From assembly GCA_030407085.1 (NCBI GenBank), contig CM059584.1, positions 89,955,001 to 90,019,000 of the forward strand: a DNA stretch of 64,000 bases, read 5' to 3'. The first letter of the stretch is position 1. Each line of letters begins with the position of its first letter. Below are positions 11,291 through 22,566 of this stretch, piece by piece. Under the pieces are notes generated by a model. That model was not told the DNA's origin and made no database searches. It saw nothing but the letters and a program-made list of their open reading frames with translations. Position numbers and translations under genes: made by a program. Source of the stretch: Trichopria drosophilae (taxonomy: Eukaryota > Arthropoda > Insecta > Hymenoptera > Diapriidae).

Positions 11291-13062
11291 GGTTTGCTCT
11301 ACCCTAAACAAATATAACCGAGAAGGTTTGATCGAAAAGATGCAATGGAGGTAAGTGATTGAATATGACGAGGAAGAGAGTTCCAAAATTTAATAGCTGT
11401 GATCCAGAATGCACGAGCAAAGATGTTAGTACGTGGAGTAAAGCGTAAGAAACGGGATGAATGATGGCGAGATGATCGACGTAAGGAATCATTTATTGGT
11501 ATGAATAATTCAGCCAAATAAGAAGGCTGGGCGGTAGTAATGATTTTATGAGTGAGATTTCCTAGAAAAAGTTGCCTCCTAGATGTGACAATAAGTCAGT
11601 TCGCTTTCTGTCGATACAGCTCTAGTCTCTCATCACGCCGCAAACAATACACATACCGCGAGGCAACGTTCTGTAGGCGTTGCAGCTTGGTGTTGAGATA
11701 AGCTGTCAAATCAGAGGTAACAAGGGATGCGTAATCAAAATGTCGAATGACCAGCGAATTAACAAGGGAAAGCTTGATAGATCATGGAAGAAAGGCACCG
11801 CGATGTTTTAACCTATACAGGACGTTATGAACATTGGACGAAATGGTGTTGATATGACGATTCCACCTTAGTTAAGAAGTAATTATTACGTCCAAATCCT
11901 TTACTTCACGTGTGTAAGGTAATACATTCAACCCAACGATGATCTGCGGTATGACAAGATCTTTGATGTTAACAAGATTCTGTGAGGAACCAAGGATAAT
12001 AGCCTGTGTTTTGCGTGTGTTTAATGTGAGCCCAACGTCATGAGACCAGTTTACTAGTTCTGTAATGTCGCTATTAATATTGGATATTGTTTCACTGAGA
12101 GAAGTTTAGGGTAGCAGGTACCCTAAGCTAGGGCACGGGCGGTCCGAAAAATAAAAACCGCGATTAAACCGCGATTAAAAATTGTGGGCGTTAAAATAAA
12201 AATTTTTTTCTTCTGCACCATCTTTGTTTTAGCATTAAGAAAGTGTGTATACAACATCTACATAGTTAAAGTATTTAATTATATTAAAATACTCGATTGA
12301 AGTATAAAAATTTGTGTTATTTTCATATTAACGCTTCCGTATCGAAAACGGTGCTAGATAGCACAAAATTGTACTAAACCTTTATTGTAGAGCACAAAAT
12401 TTCCTACAAAAAAGTCAGTGAGGGACTTAGTCTAAAGACAATAGTTTAGCCACAAATAACGACATAATTTCATCTTAGAAGTCAACGGTGACCGATCTAT
12501 AACCTCAAAAATTTTCGATGCAACTTTAAGCATTATTTAAGGCTAAACTATTGACTTTAGATTAGAGGTCTCCGTGACATTTTTGTAGGAAACTTCGCGC
12601 TCTATAAAAAAGGTTTAGTATAATTTTATGCTATCTTGCACCATTTTCACGACGGAAGCGTTAATATGAAAATAACACCAACTTTTGTACTTCAGTCGAG
12701 TTTTTTAATATCATTAAATACTTTAACCGTGCTGAAGTTGTATATACACTTTCTTAAAGCTAAAACAAAGATGGTGCTAAAGAAAAGAAATTTTAATTTA
12801 ACGCCCACAATTTTTAATCGCGGTTTAATTTCGGTTTTTATTTTTCGGACCGCCCGACTCCTAGCTTAGGGTATCTGCTACCCTAAACTTCTCTCAGTGT
12901 TCGTTTAAGAAACTGATTAGTGTCGTTAAATAAAATTGCACGTCGTCAGCAAACATTATACAACTGTTACGACAATAGTGAAGCCTGAGAAATAAGGTAT
13001 TGATGACGATAATGACTAGGATTGGTCCTCGGCTCGAACCTTGGGGTATACCAGATGTTGTA
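11291..13062 (-). pseudogene. 5'-truncated LINE (copy B), split by a foldback element
   Basis: On the - strand the RT starts at about 13062 with SGIPQGSS, followed by INTLFLRLHYC and an intact FADDVQFYL box. It is interrupted at 12900 and resumes at 12092 with ELVNWSHDVGLTLNTRKTQ, then the connection region and a C-terminal FxPRTxxxxxxFW...WNSLP-like motif (FTPRTNIFARAFWITAIKFW) ending at 11299. Several stops are present. It belongs to the same family as the fragments at 1-298 and 31291-32346 and supplies their missing C terminus. Confidence 0.85.
12093..12899. mobile_element. 807-bp palindromic foldback (MITE-like) element
   Basis: The ends are CACTGAGAGAAGTTTAGGG and its inverse. The two arms, about 390 bp each, match along nearly their whole length (for example GGCGGTCCGAAAAATAAAAA at about 12148 against its complement near 12836). 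Only a short centre near 12490-12510 is unpaired. No open frame of transposase type is present. It splits LINE copy B at one point. A CACTG terminus would fit hAT or Transib types, but I see no clean target duplication. Confidence 0.9.
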
Positions 13063-14391
13063 TATTAGGGATCTGAGCATAGGCCATTTCCGCCAATTTT
13101 AATCATGATAGTTTATTCATTTCGAGTTCAGCACATCAAAATACGCCAGAAAACATATGTGCGCTAAGGATTTGCGGACCGTCCTCTTCTGAAGGTACAT
13201 ATATAGATATATATATACCAGTCACAAGGAGCCACGGAAATTGCCGACATCTAATTTCGTGACTGGGCGGGTGCACTCCCTTGAGAATGCAGCGCAGTCT
13301 TGTGGATTAATTTCGTAGATAGAGCGTGGAGCTTGAATAGACGCAATACAGGTGACATAAAATATTCATCAGTGCCAGCCCCGTGGTTTAGCCCGATGAT
13401 AGCGCTTGTGGTCCCGTTCTGTTGACCACGTTTTTCAAGCTTGAAAAGCTCAGTTGTAGCTGAGTCGCTTCGCAAATCGCATCGTTCCGATATCATTATA
13501 TTATCTGATTAATAATCTGAAATTATATCGGTTTGAAAGTACTCAGCGTTAAAGTTATTTTACACCTCTATACCTAATTCAGGCCTCATCATCGACATTC
13601 GGGTTCCACGCGAGCGGAGTCGATTTTGGACTGTTTCTGAGTGTTGTGTTACATCGGTATCACGACGGGTATCATGTCTGTAATCGGTATATGGAAATAC
13701 ACCAGTTATGTAATTTATTATATTTATTAATATTGGTAGTTTTGTTTTTCAACGATATTCAAACACAAAAAATTTGTTCAGGAAATTTCCATTTGGCTGA
13801 TATATTTAATACGATTTTTTATTTCTGAAGGCTTTCCCTGTGTTTTTTCTGTGATCTGTAGAAAATAAGATTTTTTTTCCATTTTTCCATTTCATTGATG
13901 TTATTGCGATTTCTGCACAACATTTTTCATGCTTCCTTACTGTACTACATTCAGGATACTTGATTTGCCACTTACCCACCCCTCATTGTTCTGTTCGCAT
14001 GGGTTTTCTAATGAGATAATCATCACCTTTCGGGCTATGTTTGAACAATTGTACTCTTGACGTGGAGAATCGTGCGTGATACAATGATGACAATGTTGAT
14101 CTTGTAGGTCCGTTTCTGGGTGCATTGCAGAGAGCTTTGGGAAGTAGAGCTCGATTTTATGAAGCCTCTATTTAAATATTTATTGAATTTGCATACATCG
14201 ATATGCGAGAACGTAGCCAAATCTTTACATCAAGTTGAAGTGTGTCTGTATTCCCGACTGCTTGTGCATTGATCCATAATGTATCATTTTTTCAACTATA
14301 TTTTGAATTATATATATAATCAATGATTCTAATATTACATTTGGGAATAAAATGTTAGATTAATGTTTGCATTTGTTGTCTACTTTCACAG
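13063..14391. other. Probable Atg9 intron sequence, no element recognised
   Basis: AT-rich with a short GC-richer block (13240-13460) that I cannot assign. The last 30 bases are pyrimidine-rich and end in TTTCACAG, a good 3' splice site for the Atg9 exon that follows. I looked for the preceding Atg9 exon here and did not find it. Confidence 0.5.
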
Positions 14392-15327
14392 ATGTTAAAA
14401 AGAAAACCTGACATTCTTGGAACTAGAATGTGGTCATTATACGGACGTCTCTACATTCGTCACTTTAATGAACTCGATCATGAATTAAATGCCCGCTTAA
14501 ATCGTGCTTATCGACCAGCTGCTAAATATATGAGCATATTTACATCACCACTGATGACAGTTATAGCAAAAAATATAGCATTTATTGCTGGTAGCATATT
14601 CACTGTTCTGCTTATATTAACTATCTATGATGAAGACGTTTTAACAGCGGAACACGTATTGACATTGATGACAGTAATGGGTGGAATTGTTGCAGTTTCA
14701 AGAATGTTCGTACCGGATGAAAATCTTGTGTGGTGTCCTGAGAGTCTATTAACAGGTGTTCTTGCACATATTCATTACAGACCCGATACTTGGAAAGGGC
14801 AGGCTCATACTCAAATAACAAGAGCACAGGTCTCTCAACTGTTTCAATATAGGGCGATTCATATTTTCGAAGAATTAATATCACCGATTTTAACGCCGTA
14901 TATTTTATGTTTTCGTCTCAGGCATCGAGCTTTGGATATAGTCGATTTTTACCGTAATTTTACCATTGAAATTACAGGAGTTGGCGACGTATGTAGTTTT
15001 GCTCAAATGGATGTGAGAAAGCATGGAAATCCATTTTGGCAAATTGCAGTTCAGTCAAATGATGATGAATCTACGTCCGGGCATTATTCGCAAAAATATG
15101 AGCACCATACACTCTCTAATCAATATACACAGGCAGAAGACGGAAAAACAGAATTATCACTTATTCATTTCACTCTCACAAATCCGGAATGGAAACCACC
15201 TCATAACGAAGAAAAATTTATCATTGCATTACGCGACAGAGCTAGAAGGGAAGCAAATACCATGGGATATGCTAATGAGAATGCTCTTCTCTCCAGTTTA
15301 CATAGTTTATCAAGTTTAGGCCCTGAG
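14392..15327 (+). CDS. Atg9: Atg9 exon: central core of autophagy-related protein 9
   Basis: The 312 codons match the APG9 core of ATG9, the multispanning phospholipid scramblase that moves in vesicles and seeds autophagosome membranes. Visible landmarks are GTRMWSLYGRLYIRHFNELD (10-29), a transmembrane stretch at about 53-79 followed by YDEDVLTAEHVLT, the WCPESLL/LAHIHYRPDTW block (114-134), the re-entrant segment at about 155-176, GVGDVCSFAQMDVRKHGNP (197-214) and AEDGKTELSLIHFTLTNPEW (248-267). The ATG is an internal codon: a 3' splice site (TTTCACAG) lies immediately before it and the domain starts mid-protein. The exon ends at a GTACGT donor (15328) in phase 0. Reading past it gives an unrelated tail and a stop, which supports the splice. 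No stops or missing motifs were seen. Confidence 0.96.
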
Positions 15328-15552
15328 GTACGTTTCCCATATTCGATTTTAAATGTACTCATATAATCTCAATTCACCACATTTTATTCAGATTTTGTAT
15401 ATATATATATATATATATGACTCATTCCACGTCAACCGGATCACTGCTGTGCCCAAAATTAGAAATAACCAAAAAATACGAATGAGGGCTCATTTTAAAG
15501 CTTAGGACATATACTTTCAACTGCCGAGCGCGCCTTTGCAAAATCCAATATG

Positions 15553-18412
15553 GCGGAAAGAAAATATCGTTTTGAAACTATTCGCGAATGCAATCTTTGT
15601 TTAAATTATCATTGTTTACAATGATTTCGGTAATAGGCGTATAGCATGTGGAGGAAATTGTTTATAAAGTGAAAATTTTGCAAAAAACTTAAAAACTACT
15701 GTTTGAAAAAAAGACAATATCGTTTTGAAACAAATCGCAACTGCAGTCTTTGTTTAAATTGTCATTGTTCACAACGTTTTATGTAAAAGCCGTATAACAT
15801 GTGGAGGAAATTGTTTATAAAGTGAAAATTTTGTAGACACTTCAAAAATACTGTGGGAAATAAGGAAAGTATCGTTTTCAAACAATTCGACACTGTAATC
15901 ATCGTTTATAACGATTTCTGTAAAAGGTATATAGCATGTGGGGGAAATTGTTTATAAAGTGAAAATGTTGTAGACACTTCATAAATACTGTTTGAAATAA
16001 GGAAACTATCTTTTTGAACAATTCTTGCCTGGAATCATTGTATAAAATATCATTGTTTATAACGATATCTTTACAGGGAGTATCATTTGTACAGGAAATT
16101 GTTTGTAAAGTGAAAATTTTGCAAACACTTCGAAGACACTGTGTGAAATAAGGAAAATATCGTTTTAAAACAATTCGCCACTGTAATCATTGTTTATAAC
16201 GATTTCTGTAAAAAGAGTATAACTTATAAGGAAGTTGTTTATGAAGTGAAAATGTTGCAAATACTTCAAAAATACTGTTTGAAATAAAGAAAATATCGTT
16301 TTGAAACTATTCGCGAATGCAATCTTTGTTTAAATTATCATTGTTTACAACGATTTCAGTAATAGGCGTATAACATGTGGAGGAAATTGTTTATAAAGTG
16401 AAAATTTTGCAAAAACTTAAAAACTACTGTTTGAAAAAAAGACAATATCGTTTTGAAACAAATCGCGACTGGAGTCTTTGTTTAAATTGTCATTGTTCAC
16501 AACGTTTTATGTAACAGCCGTATAACATGTGGAGGAAATTGTTTATAAAGTGAAAATTTTGTAGACACTTCAAAAATACTGTGGGAAATAAGACAAGTAT
16601 CGTTTTCAAACAATTCGCCACTGGAATTATCGTTTATAACGATTTCTGTAAAAGGTGGATAACATGTGGAGGAAATTATTTATAATGTGAAAATTTTGCA
16701 AACACTACAAAAATACCGTTTGAAATAAGGAAAATATCGTTTTGAAACAATTCGCCACAGTAATCGTTGTTTATAACGATTTCCGCAAAAAGAGTATAAC
16801 TTATACAGGAAGTTGTTTATAAAGTTAAAATTTTGCAAAAATTTAAAAACTAATATTTGAAAAAAAGACAATATCGTTTTGAAACAAATCGCGACTGGAG
16901 TCTTTGTTTCAATTATCATTGTTCATAACGTTTTATGTAAAAGGCGTATAACACGTGGAGGAAATTGTTTATAAAGTGAAAATTTTGCCAACACTACAAA
17001 AATACTGTTTGAAAGAAGGAAAATATCGTTTTGAAACAATTCGACACTTGAATCATTGCATAAATTATCATTGTTTATAACGATATATTTAAAGGGAGTA
17101 TAATTTCTACAGGAAATTGTTTGTAAAGTGAAAATTTTGCAAACACTTCAAAGATACTGCGTGATATATGGAAAATATCGTTTTCAAACAATTCGCCTCT
17201 GGAATCATCGTTTATAATGATTTCTGTAAAAGGTGTATAATTATATGGAGGAAATTGTTTGTAAAGTTCGCATTTTGCAAACACTTCAAAAATACTGTTT
17301 CACATAAAGAAAATTTCGTTTTGAAACGATTCGCGACTGGTATCATTGTTTATAACGTTATCTGTAAATGGAGTATAATTTGTACAGGAAATTGCTTGTA
17401 AAGTTAGAATTTTGCAACAACCTCAAAAAAACTATTTCACGTAAAGAAAATATCGTTTTGAAGCGATTCACGACTGGAATCATTGTTTATAACGATTTCT
17501 ATGAAAGGCGTGTAACATGTGGAGGACATTGGTTATAAAGTGAACATTTTGCAAACACTACAAAAATACTGTTTGAAATAAGGAAAATATCGTTTTGAAA
17601 CAATTCGCCGCAGTAATCATTGTTTATAACGATTTCCGCAAAAAGAGTATAACTTATACAGGAAGTTGTTTATAAAGTGAAAATTTTGCAAAAATTTAAA
17701 AACTACTATTTGAAAAAAAGACAATATCGTTTTGAAACAAATCGCGACTGGAGTCTTTGTTTCAATTATCATTGTTTATAACGTTTTATGTAAAAGGCGT
17801 ATAACACGTGGAGGAAATTGTTTATAAAGTGAACATTTTGCAAACACTACAAAAATACTGTTTGAAATAAGGAAAATATCGTTTTAAAACAATTCGCCAC
17901 TGGAATCATTGTTTATAACGATTTCTATGAAAGGCCTATTACATGTGGAGGACATTGTTTATAAAGGTACAATTTTGCAAACACTTCAAATATACTGTTT
18001 GAAATAAGGAAAATATCGTTTTGAAACAATTCGCGACTGCAATCTTTGTATAAGTTATTATTGTTAATATCAATGTCTGTACACGGTGTATAACATATGG
18101 AAGAAAATGTTTATAAAGTTAGAATTTGGCCAACACTTAAAAAATATTGTTTGAAATAACGAAAATATCGTTTTAAAAGAATTCGCCAATGGAATCGCCG
18201 TTTATATCGATTTTTGTAAAAGACGTATAACTTGTGCAGGAAATTGTTTGTAAAGTTAGAAATTTTTTGTAAAGTTATTAAAAACGTTATAAACAATGAT
18301 AATATAACATTTTCAGGAAATTGTTTGTAAAGTTCTAATTTTGCAAACACTTCAAAAATATTGTTGAAAATAAGGGAAATATCGTTTTGAACCATTCGCG
18401 ACTAGAATCATT
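15553..18412. repeat. Satellite array, unit about 137 or 152 bp, block 1
   Basis: A landmark (TGTGGAGGAAATTGTTTATA or variants) recurs about 20 times from 15651 to 18236. Spacing falls in two classes, about 136-139 and 151-153 bp. The 15-bp difference is an optional TTTAAATTATCATTG-like insert. Units also share AAAATATCGTTTTGAAACAA and CATTGTTTATAACGAT. Copies are diverged by many substitutions, so the array is not freshly amplified. It is interrupted at 18413 by the gypsy element and resumes at 30670. Confidence 0.93.
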
Positions 18413-19222
18413 TGTCACGTCTAGATAACTCGGAAGAATTATCTAGGGACAGGACCCAAGATGGCTCAAGAACCTTCTTAGACCCTTAAATTTAGTTGCC
18501 CAATTTGTTTTTATGTAGAACCAGGAATGGCGATCGAAATGCGAGAGAAGGATCAAGTAAACACAAATTAATATATTTAATAAATATATTCAATTGAAAT
18601 AATACATTAGTAAATTTCTAAATAATTTTATCCCTACAACCCCGGTCGCAATATTCTTATTGTCTAAATTATATAGTAATATTATTTAAGAAATAATTTT
18701 CTGTAAGTCTCAGTTAATCAGCCTCTACAGAGAGAACTGATCTAACTGGAAAAAATGAATAAATTTTTAATGCGACTCAGTTAATCAGCTCTCTACAGAG
18801 AGAACTGGAAATTAACTGGAAAATTTTAATTTTCTCGGTTTTTGTTAATATATAGAAGAAAAGGTGATGGCGCGGCACTCACTTTTTTTTGTCCTAATGT
18901 TCCCCCGTTGGCTGATGGAATCGAAAGAGAGTCTGTATGTCTTTTCGGGCTTTTTTATATTGGAATTCCCCGCCTTACATTTGAAAATTCTAAATGATAA
19001 TTTAGAAGCTCTTGGTTTTTGACCAATCAGAGCTCTCAGCGCTCATTGGATGCTGGTAAATCTTATTTCACCAAATAAGGCCAGGGTCGTTTTAACAATG
19101 TGTTGAGGCGTCCCACAACGAGATACGAATGTTTAAGTCAACCACAATATTAAATAAATAATCATTTTTACATTTAGCGATAAGGGTGATTGAATGTTAA
19201 TAAGGATGAAACATATTCTTTT

Positions 19223-19309
<87 letters not shown>

Positions 19310-19801
19310 TAAGACAATGTATTTTTATATTTTCATTTAGTGTTTTATTACACTTAATTATTATTTTAGTCCTTTTCTTTATTAACATTTAATCTCGCTA
19401 GATTTTCTTCGTAATAAACATAAGTGGTTGGCCATTATGCAGCTCATTGTGAGACTTCAATATTTCCATTACGTTATTTCATATATTGTAAAAACAATTA
19501 ATTATTATTTTTCATTAACATCCTCCTTTTCTTCTATAAATTAAGGAAAGGGTTGTAGAGTGACTATTATTAATTATTAAAGTTCTTAACTCATAGGAGA
19601 AATGCAACGAGCCGAGACAGACAAAGAAAATTTCATTGGGCGTCAAAGTGTCCGCGTCGGTTTGAAATTTCCGTTGATCGTTTATGATCTTCGTCCGAAA
19701 TTGAGTACATATTTATTTTTACATAATATTAAGACATGCAGCTGTCGAACTTGTGAGAATGTATAATTTCTTTTTTGTGCGTTTCTGTGCGGCACGTTAC
19801 A
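18413..19801 (-). repeat. 3' LTR of the gypsy element (1,389 bp)
   Basis: It matches 29805-30669 at both ends but retains a segment of about 500 bp (roughly 18815-19225) missing from the other LTR, and a long (TA)n run at 19225-19304. It carries repeated CTCTACAGAGAGAACTG blocks (about 18723 and 18792). Confidence 0.93.
19225..19304. repeat. (TA)n microsatellite inside the 3' LTR
   Basis: About 40 TA units. The corresponding run in the 5' LTR (about 30229-30276) is shorter and interrupted, and it marks the junction of that LTR's deletion. Confidence 0.95.
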
Positions 19802-19814
19802 CCTCCCACCTTTT
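19802..19814 (-). other. Polypurine tract of the gypsy element
   Basis: On the - strand AAAAGGTGGGAGG lies directly against the TGTAACG start of the 3' LTR, as required for plus-strand priming. Confidence 0.85.
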
Positions 19815-20190
19815 AAGATGAAATTTTGAAGAATTTTGATCTTAATATACGCAATATCTATTTTCGCTATAATTTTGAAGAATTTCCATTTTAAGGTACA
19901 TACTATTATTATTCTACAATAAATTATCGCTACAATAAATTTTATTATTCTATCTTATCGTTACAATTGAAAGAATTTCCGTTTTGGGATACGAACTATT
20001 ATTATTCTGTTTATTGTTAATTTTGAACAGTCCATCTTAAAACAAGCTCTATCATTGTTTTATTTCTTCACTGCAGTTCTGGTAGTGTTAATCCGTATGG
20101 CCGAGATACAGGTGCCGATGCCGAAGTTTTGTTGTTGACGATGTCTGCTGGATTTGTTTCTATATATTTCAGTTGGTCAACGGGATACGG

Positions 20191-22124
20191 TTAACCTTGG
20201 TGATTGGTATGCTGGGTTATCCGTCCGAGGTTCCGCAGTTGGCCCTGAAGTTGAAGTTTTGGCTCGATTACTGTGCGTTTGTAGGTGAAGTAATGCATTG
20301 GTTGCAGAATCCATAATTGCCCCCAACAAATAAATGACCAGTCGAAAGCATGTTGTAATGAGAAAATATGAATTGTCGTGTCAATACAAAATTTTATGAG
20401 TCTCGCTATCGTCACTATCCCGAGCACTCCCGCACTTGTTAGTCCGAAATCACTAAATCCACTCAAAATCATATTCCAGGTTGATTTTCGCCAATGTCTT
20501 GGGATCCAGGAACCCGTTTATAGAAAGTCCATTAGTATCTTCTACTTCTCCTGCAGCTACTCACACAATGTGATTTATGATCGCGGGTTGTTCTGATGGA
20601 ATCATAATAAAGTCTCTTAAGTTGTCAAGATCTTCGGTAGTATACATCTCTTGCGTAGCCAGATTCCCAGCGTTACCGTATGTCCATGTTGGATTAGTTT
20701 GAGGTGTCATGATATGAGGTACCTTGCTTTCTGCTAATGCAGGAATGGTTTTGTACCAAAGACCTTCCAGTTCATACATTTGAGGGACGATGGTATTGCA
20801 CGAAATTTCAAATCCTATTGTCTTGAGAATATGCGTCCTTGGAGTTCGAAACATTAATTTCTCTCCTTTAAAAACTGGTAGTTCCTTGAAACATTTTCGC
20901 GAAGCAATTCGTTTAACTTCCACCGGTATGCATTTGATGAGCCTGATAGATGCGAATTCTTCGGGTTTAATGATTGCCAATGTTTGTGCATGACGTAGGA
21001 TTTCTTGCTCCAAATGACAGCGTTGCAACATAAAATCTCGATATAAATAGATGATTTGATTTCGCATGTGTTTTTCTACGTATATGAATTTACTTTTTAT
21101 GTAGGTGAAAAGATGAAGACTTTCAGTTCTTGGCCTTTGTGGGTGATTGAAAAATTTATTTTTCTGTCCCTCAAGAATAAACAGTTTTGGATGTTCTGTT
21201 TTGATAAGAGAGTAGCCACATGAGGTCTTGGATCCTCCTATAGTAAGGACGAAGGTGATGTCTTCCGATATCGCGGTGTAAACGGTTTCTGCAATGTTTT
21301 GCGAAGAGTCGGTTAATTTGCTGGCGAATCCTTCAACAGAACGCTATATTGGTCGAATTTACATGAATTTCTCGGTGCCAAATCCCAATAAGCGGAACTC
21401 CCGCTGGAGTCTGTACAGACCCCTCGACTAAGAGAACACCGAGTGCCTGATGGCAAAATAATTTGATTTTCCTGGAGGTGCGTCTGTGCTGCGAAATCTG
21501 ATATTGTGATTTTTACATGTGCTTGAACGATGACGTCTTCCTAAGTCCCGTAGGGATCTGTGTAAGTGGTACCCTTGCAACTCGCATCGCGGGTTACCTT
21601 TCCAGCTAGAATCAAGCTGAATCCGGTAGTTCCATTCCATTTAATTTCATCTATGGTAGAGCCGCCAATATGAAAACGACCCATCTCGTGCATGAGGTTA
21701 CCTGTTCCTTGGTCATATCCTTTATGTATTCTGCAATTCCACCTGATACTGCAGAAGATTCCGATTGCATGTCGCAAGGTATAATTTCTCGGAACACTTC
21801 CACTCGACATGTGCGAACATGTAATGTTCCAAAATGCAGTATTTGTAATAACTGTATGTATACAGCGGTTTTATTAACTCGAGGTTCAGGGATGTTACAT
21901 TCTCCTATTTCATTTAAAGATAACGTCGTTATATTAGAATTTGGCGTCTTGTAATCGTAGGCTACCAATCCAAGGTTCACACCAATCAGTTGAATACTTA
22001 AGAAAAGAAAGAAGATGGTTTCTATGGATTTCATCTTGGTACGTTGGTTTCTTCTGATGTTGATCACAAACTGCGGATAAAAAAATACAACGGAAATAGG
22101 ATTATTGTTTACAATCAGTGTCAC
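20191..22124 (-). pseudogene. Env-position glycoprotein, chuvirus-glycoprotein-like (broken)
   Basis: Between pol and the 3' LTR, - strand frames encode an N-terminal hydrophobic segment consistent with a signal peptide (within 22124-21970). Then comes a Cys-containing ectodomain with a NITTLSLNEIGEC motif, several potential N-glycosylation sites, and CEGT/DPYGT-like positions near 21570. A further ectodomain part lies at 21067-20561, and a C-terminal hydrophobic membrane segment near 20470-20380. I recognise this type as related to chuvirus glycoproteins that occur in insect LTR retrotransposons; that is recall, not a search. Frame changes and stops at about 21650, 21430, 21070-21300 and 20480-20560 mean no intact protein can be made. 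Confidence 0.75.
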
Positions 22125-22566
22125 AACGAGGGCAGAAATAGCAATAGCCTAACGAGCGCCGTATTTGATTTAAATTTAGACTACAATAAGAACAAAAATT
22201 GACCGGTCTATCAGTAGATGAAACCTTTTTGTTCAAATACCTATTATAGTTGCTAGGATAGATCTGGAGTTACGACAGTTATTTCGCCTTTCGTATTTCA
22301 TACATTCGCTTATTGTGTTTTTTACGATTCTCTGCGTAACGAGGTCGAGTCTCCATTCCTGGGCAATCTATTATATTATTGTAGAAGTCGTAAGGAGTAT
22401 TGAAATAATCTCGCCTATTGGCGGAATTGTTCTCCCGGGATGGTCCCGCGGTTGGATTATTCGGAACTCTAGAGTATGATATCTGAGTCGAGTGGGTTAT
22501 TGGGGTGGTTGGTGTAACATGAATTTCGACATATTGTATCGACTGCTGGTTATCAGAAATAAGACC

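Noticed and set aside
13646..13828. A 60-codon hydrophobic + frame upstream of the Atg9 exon as the preceding Atg9 exon
   Set aside because: Its residues do not match the transmembrane region expected before the APG9 core, and no suitable splice donor follows it.
15328..15366. The open frame past 15327 as an alternative Atg9 C terminus
   Set aside because: Those 12 codons are unlike ATG9 and follow a consensus GTACGT donor. An intron-retained isoform remains possible but is unsupported.
15553..18412. The repeats at 15553-18412 as a CRISPR array
   Set aside because: Units are 137-152 bp, diverged along the whole length and without separable spacers, in a eukaryotic intron.
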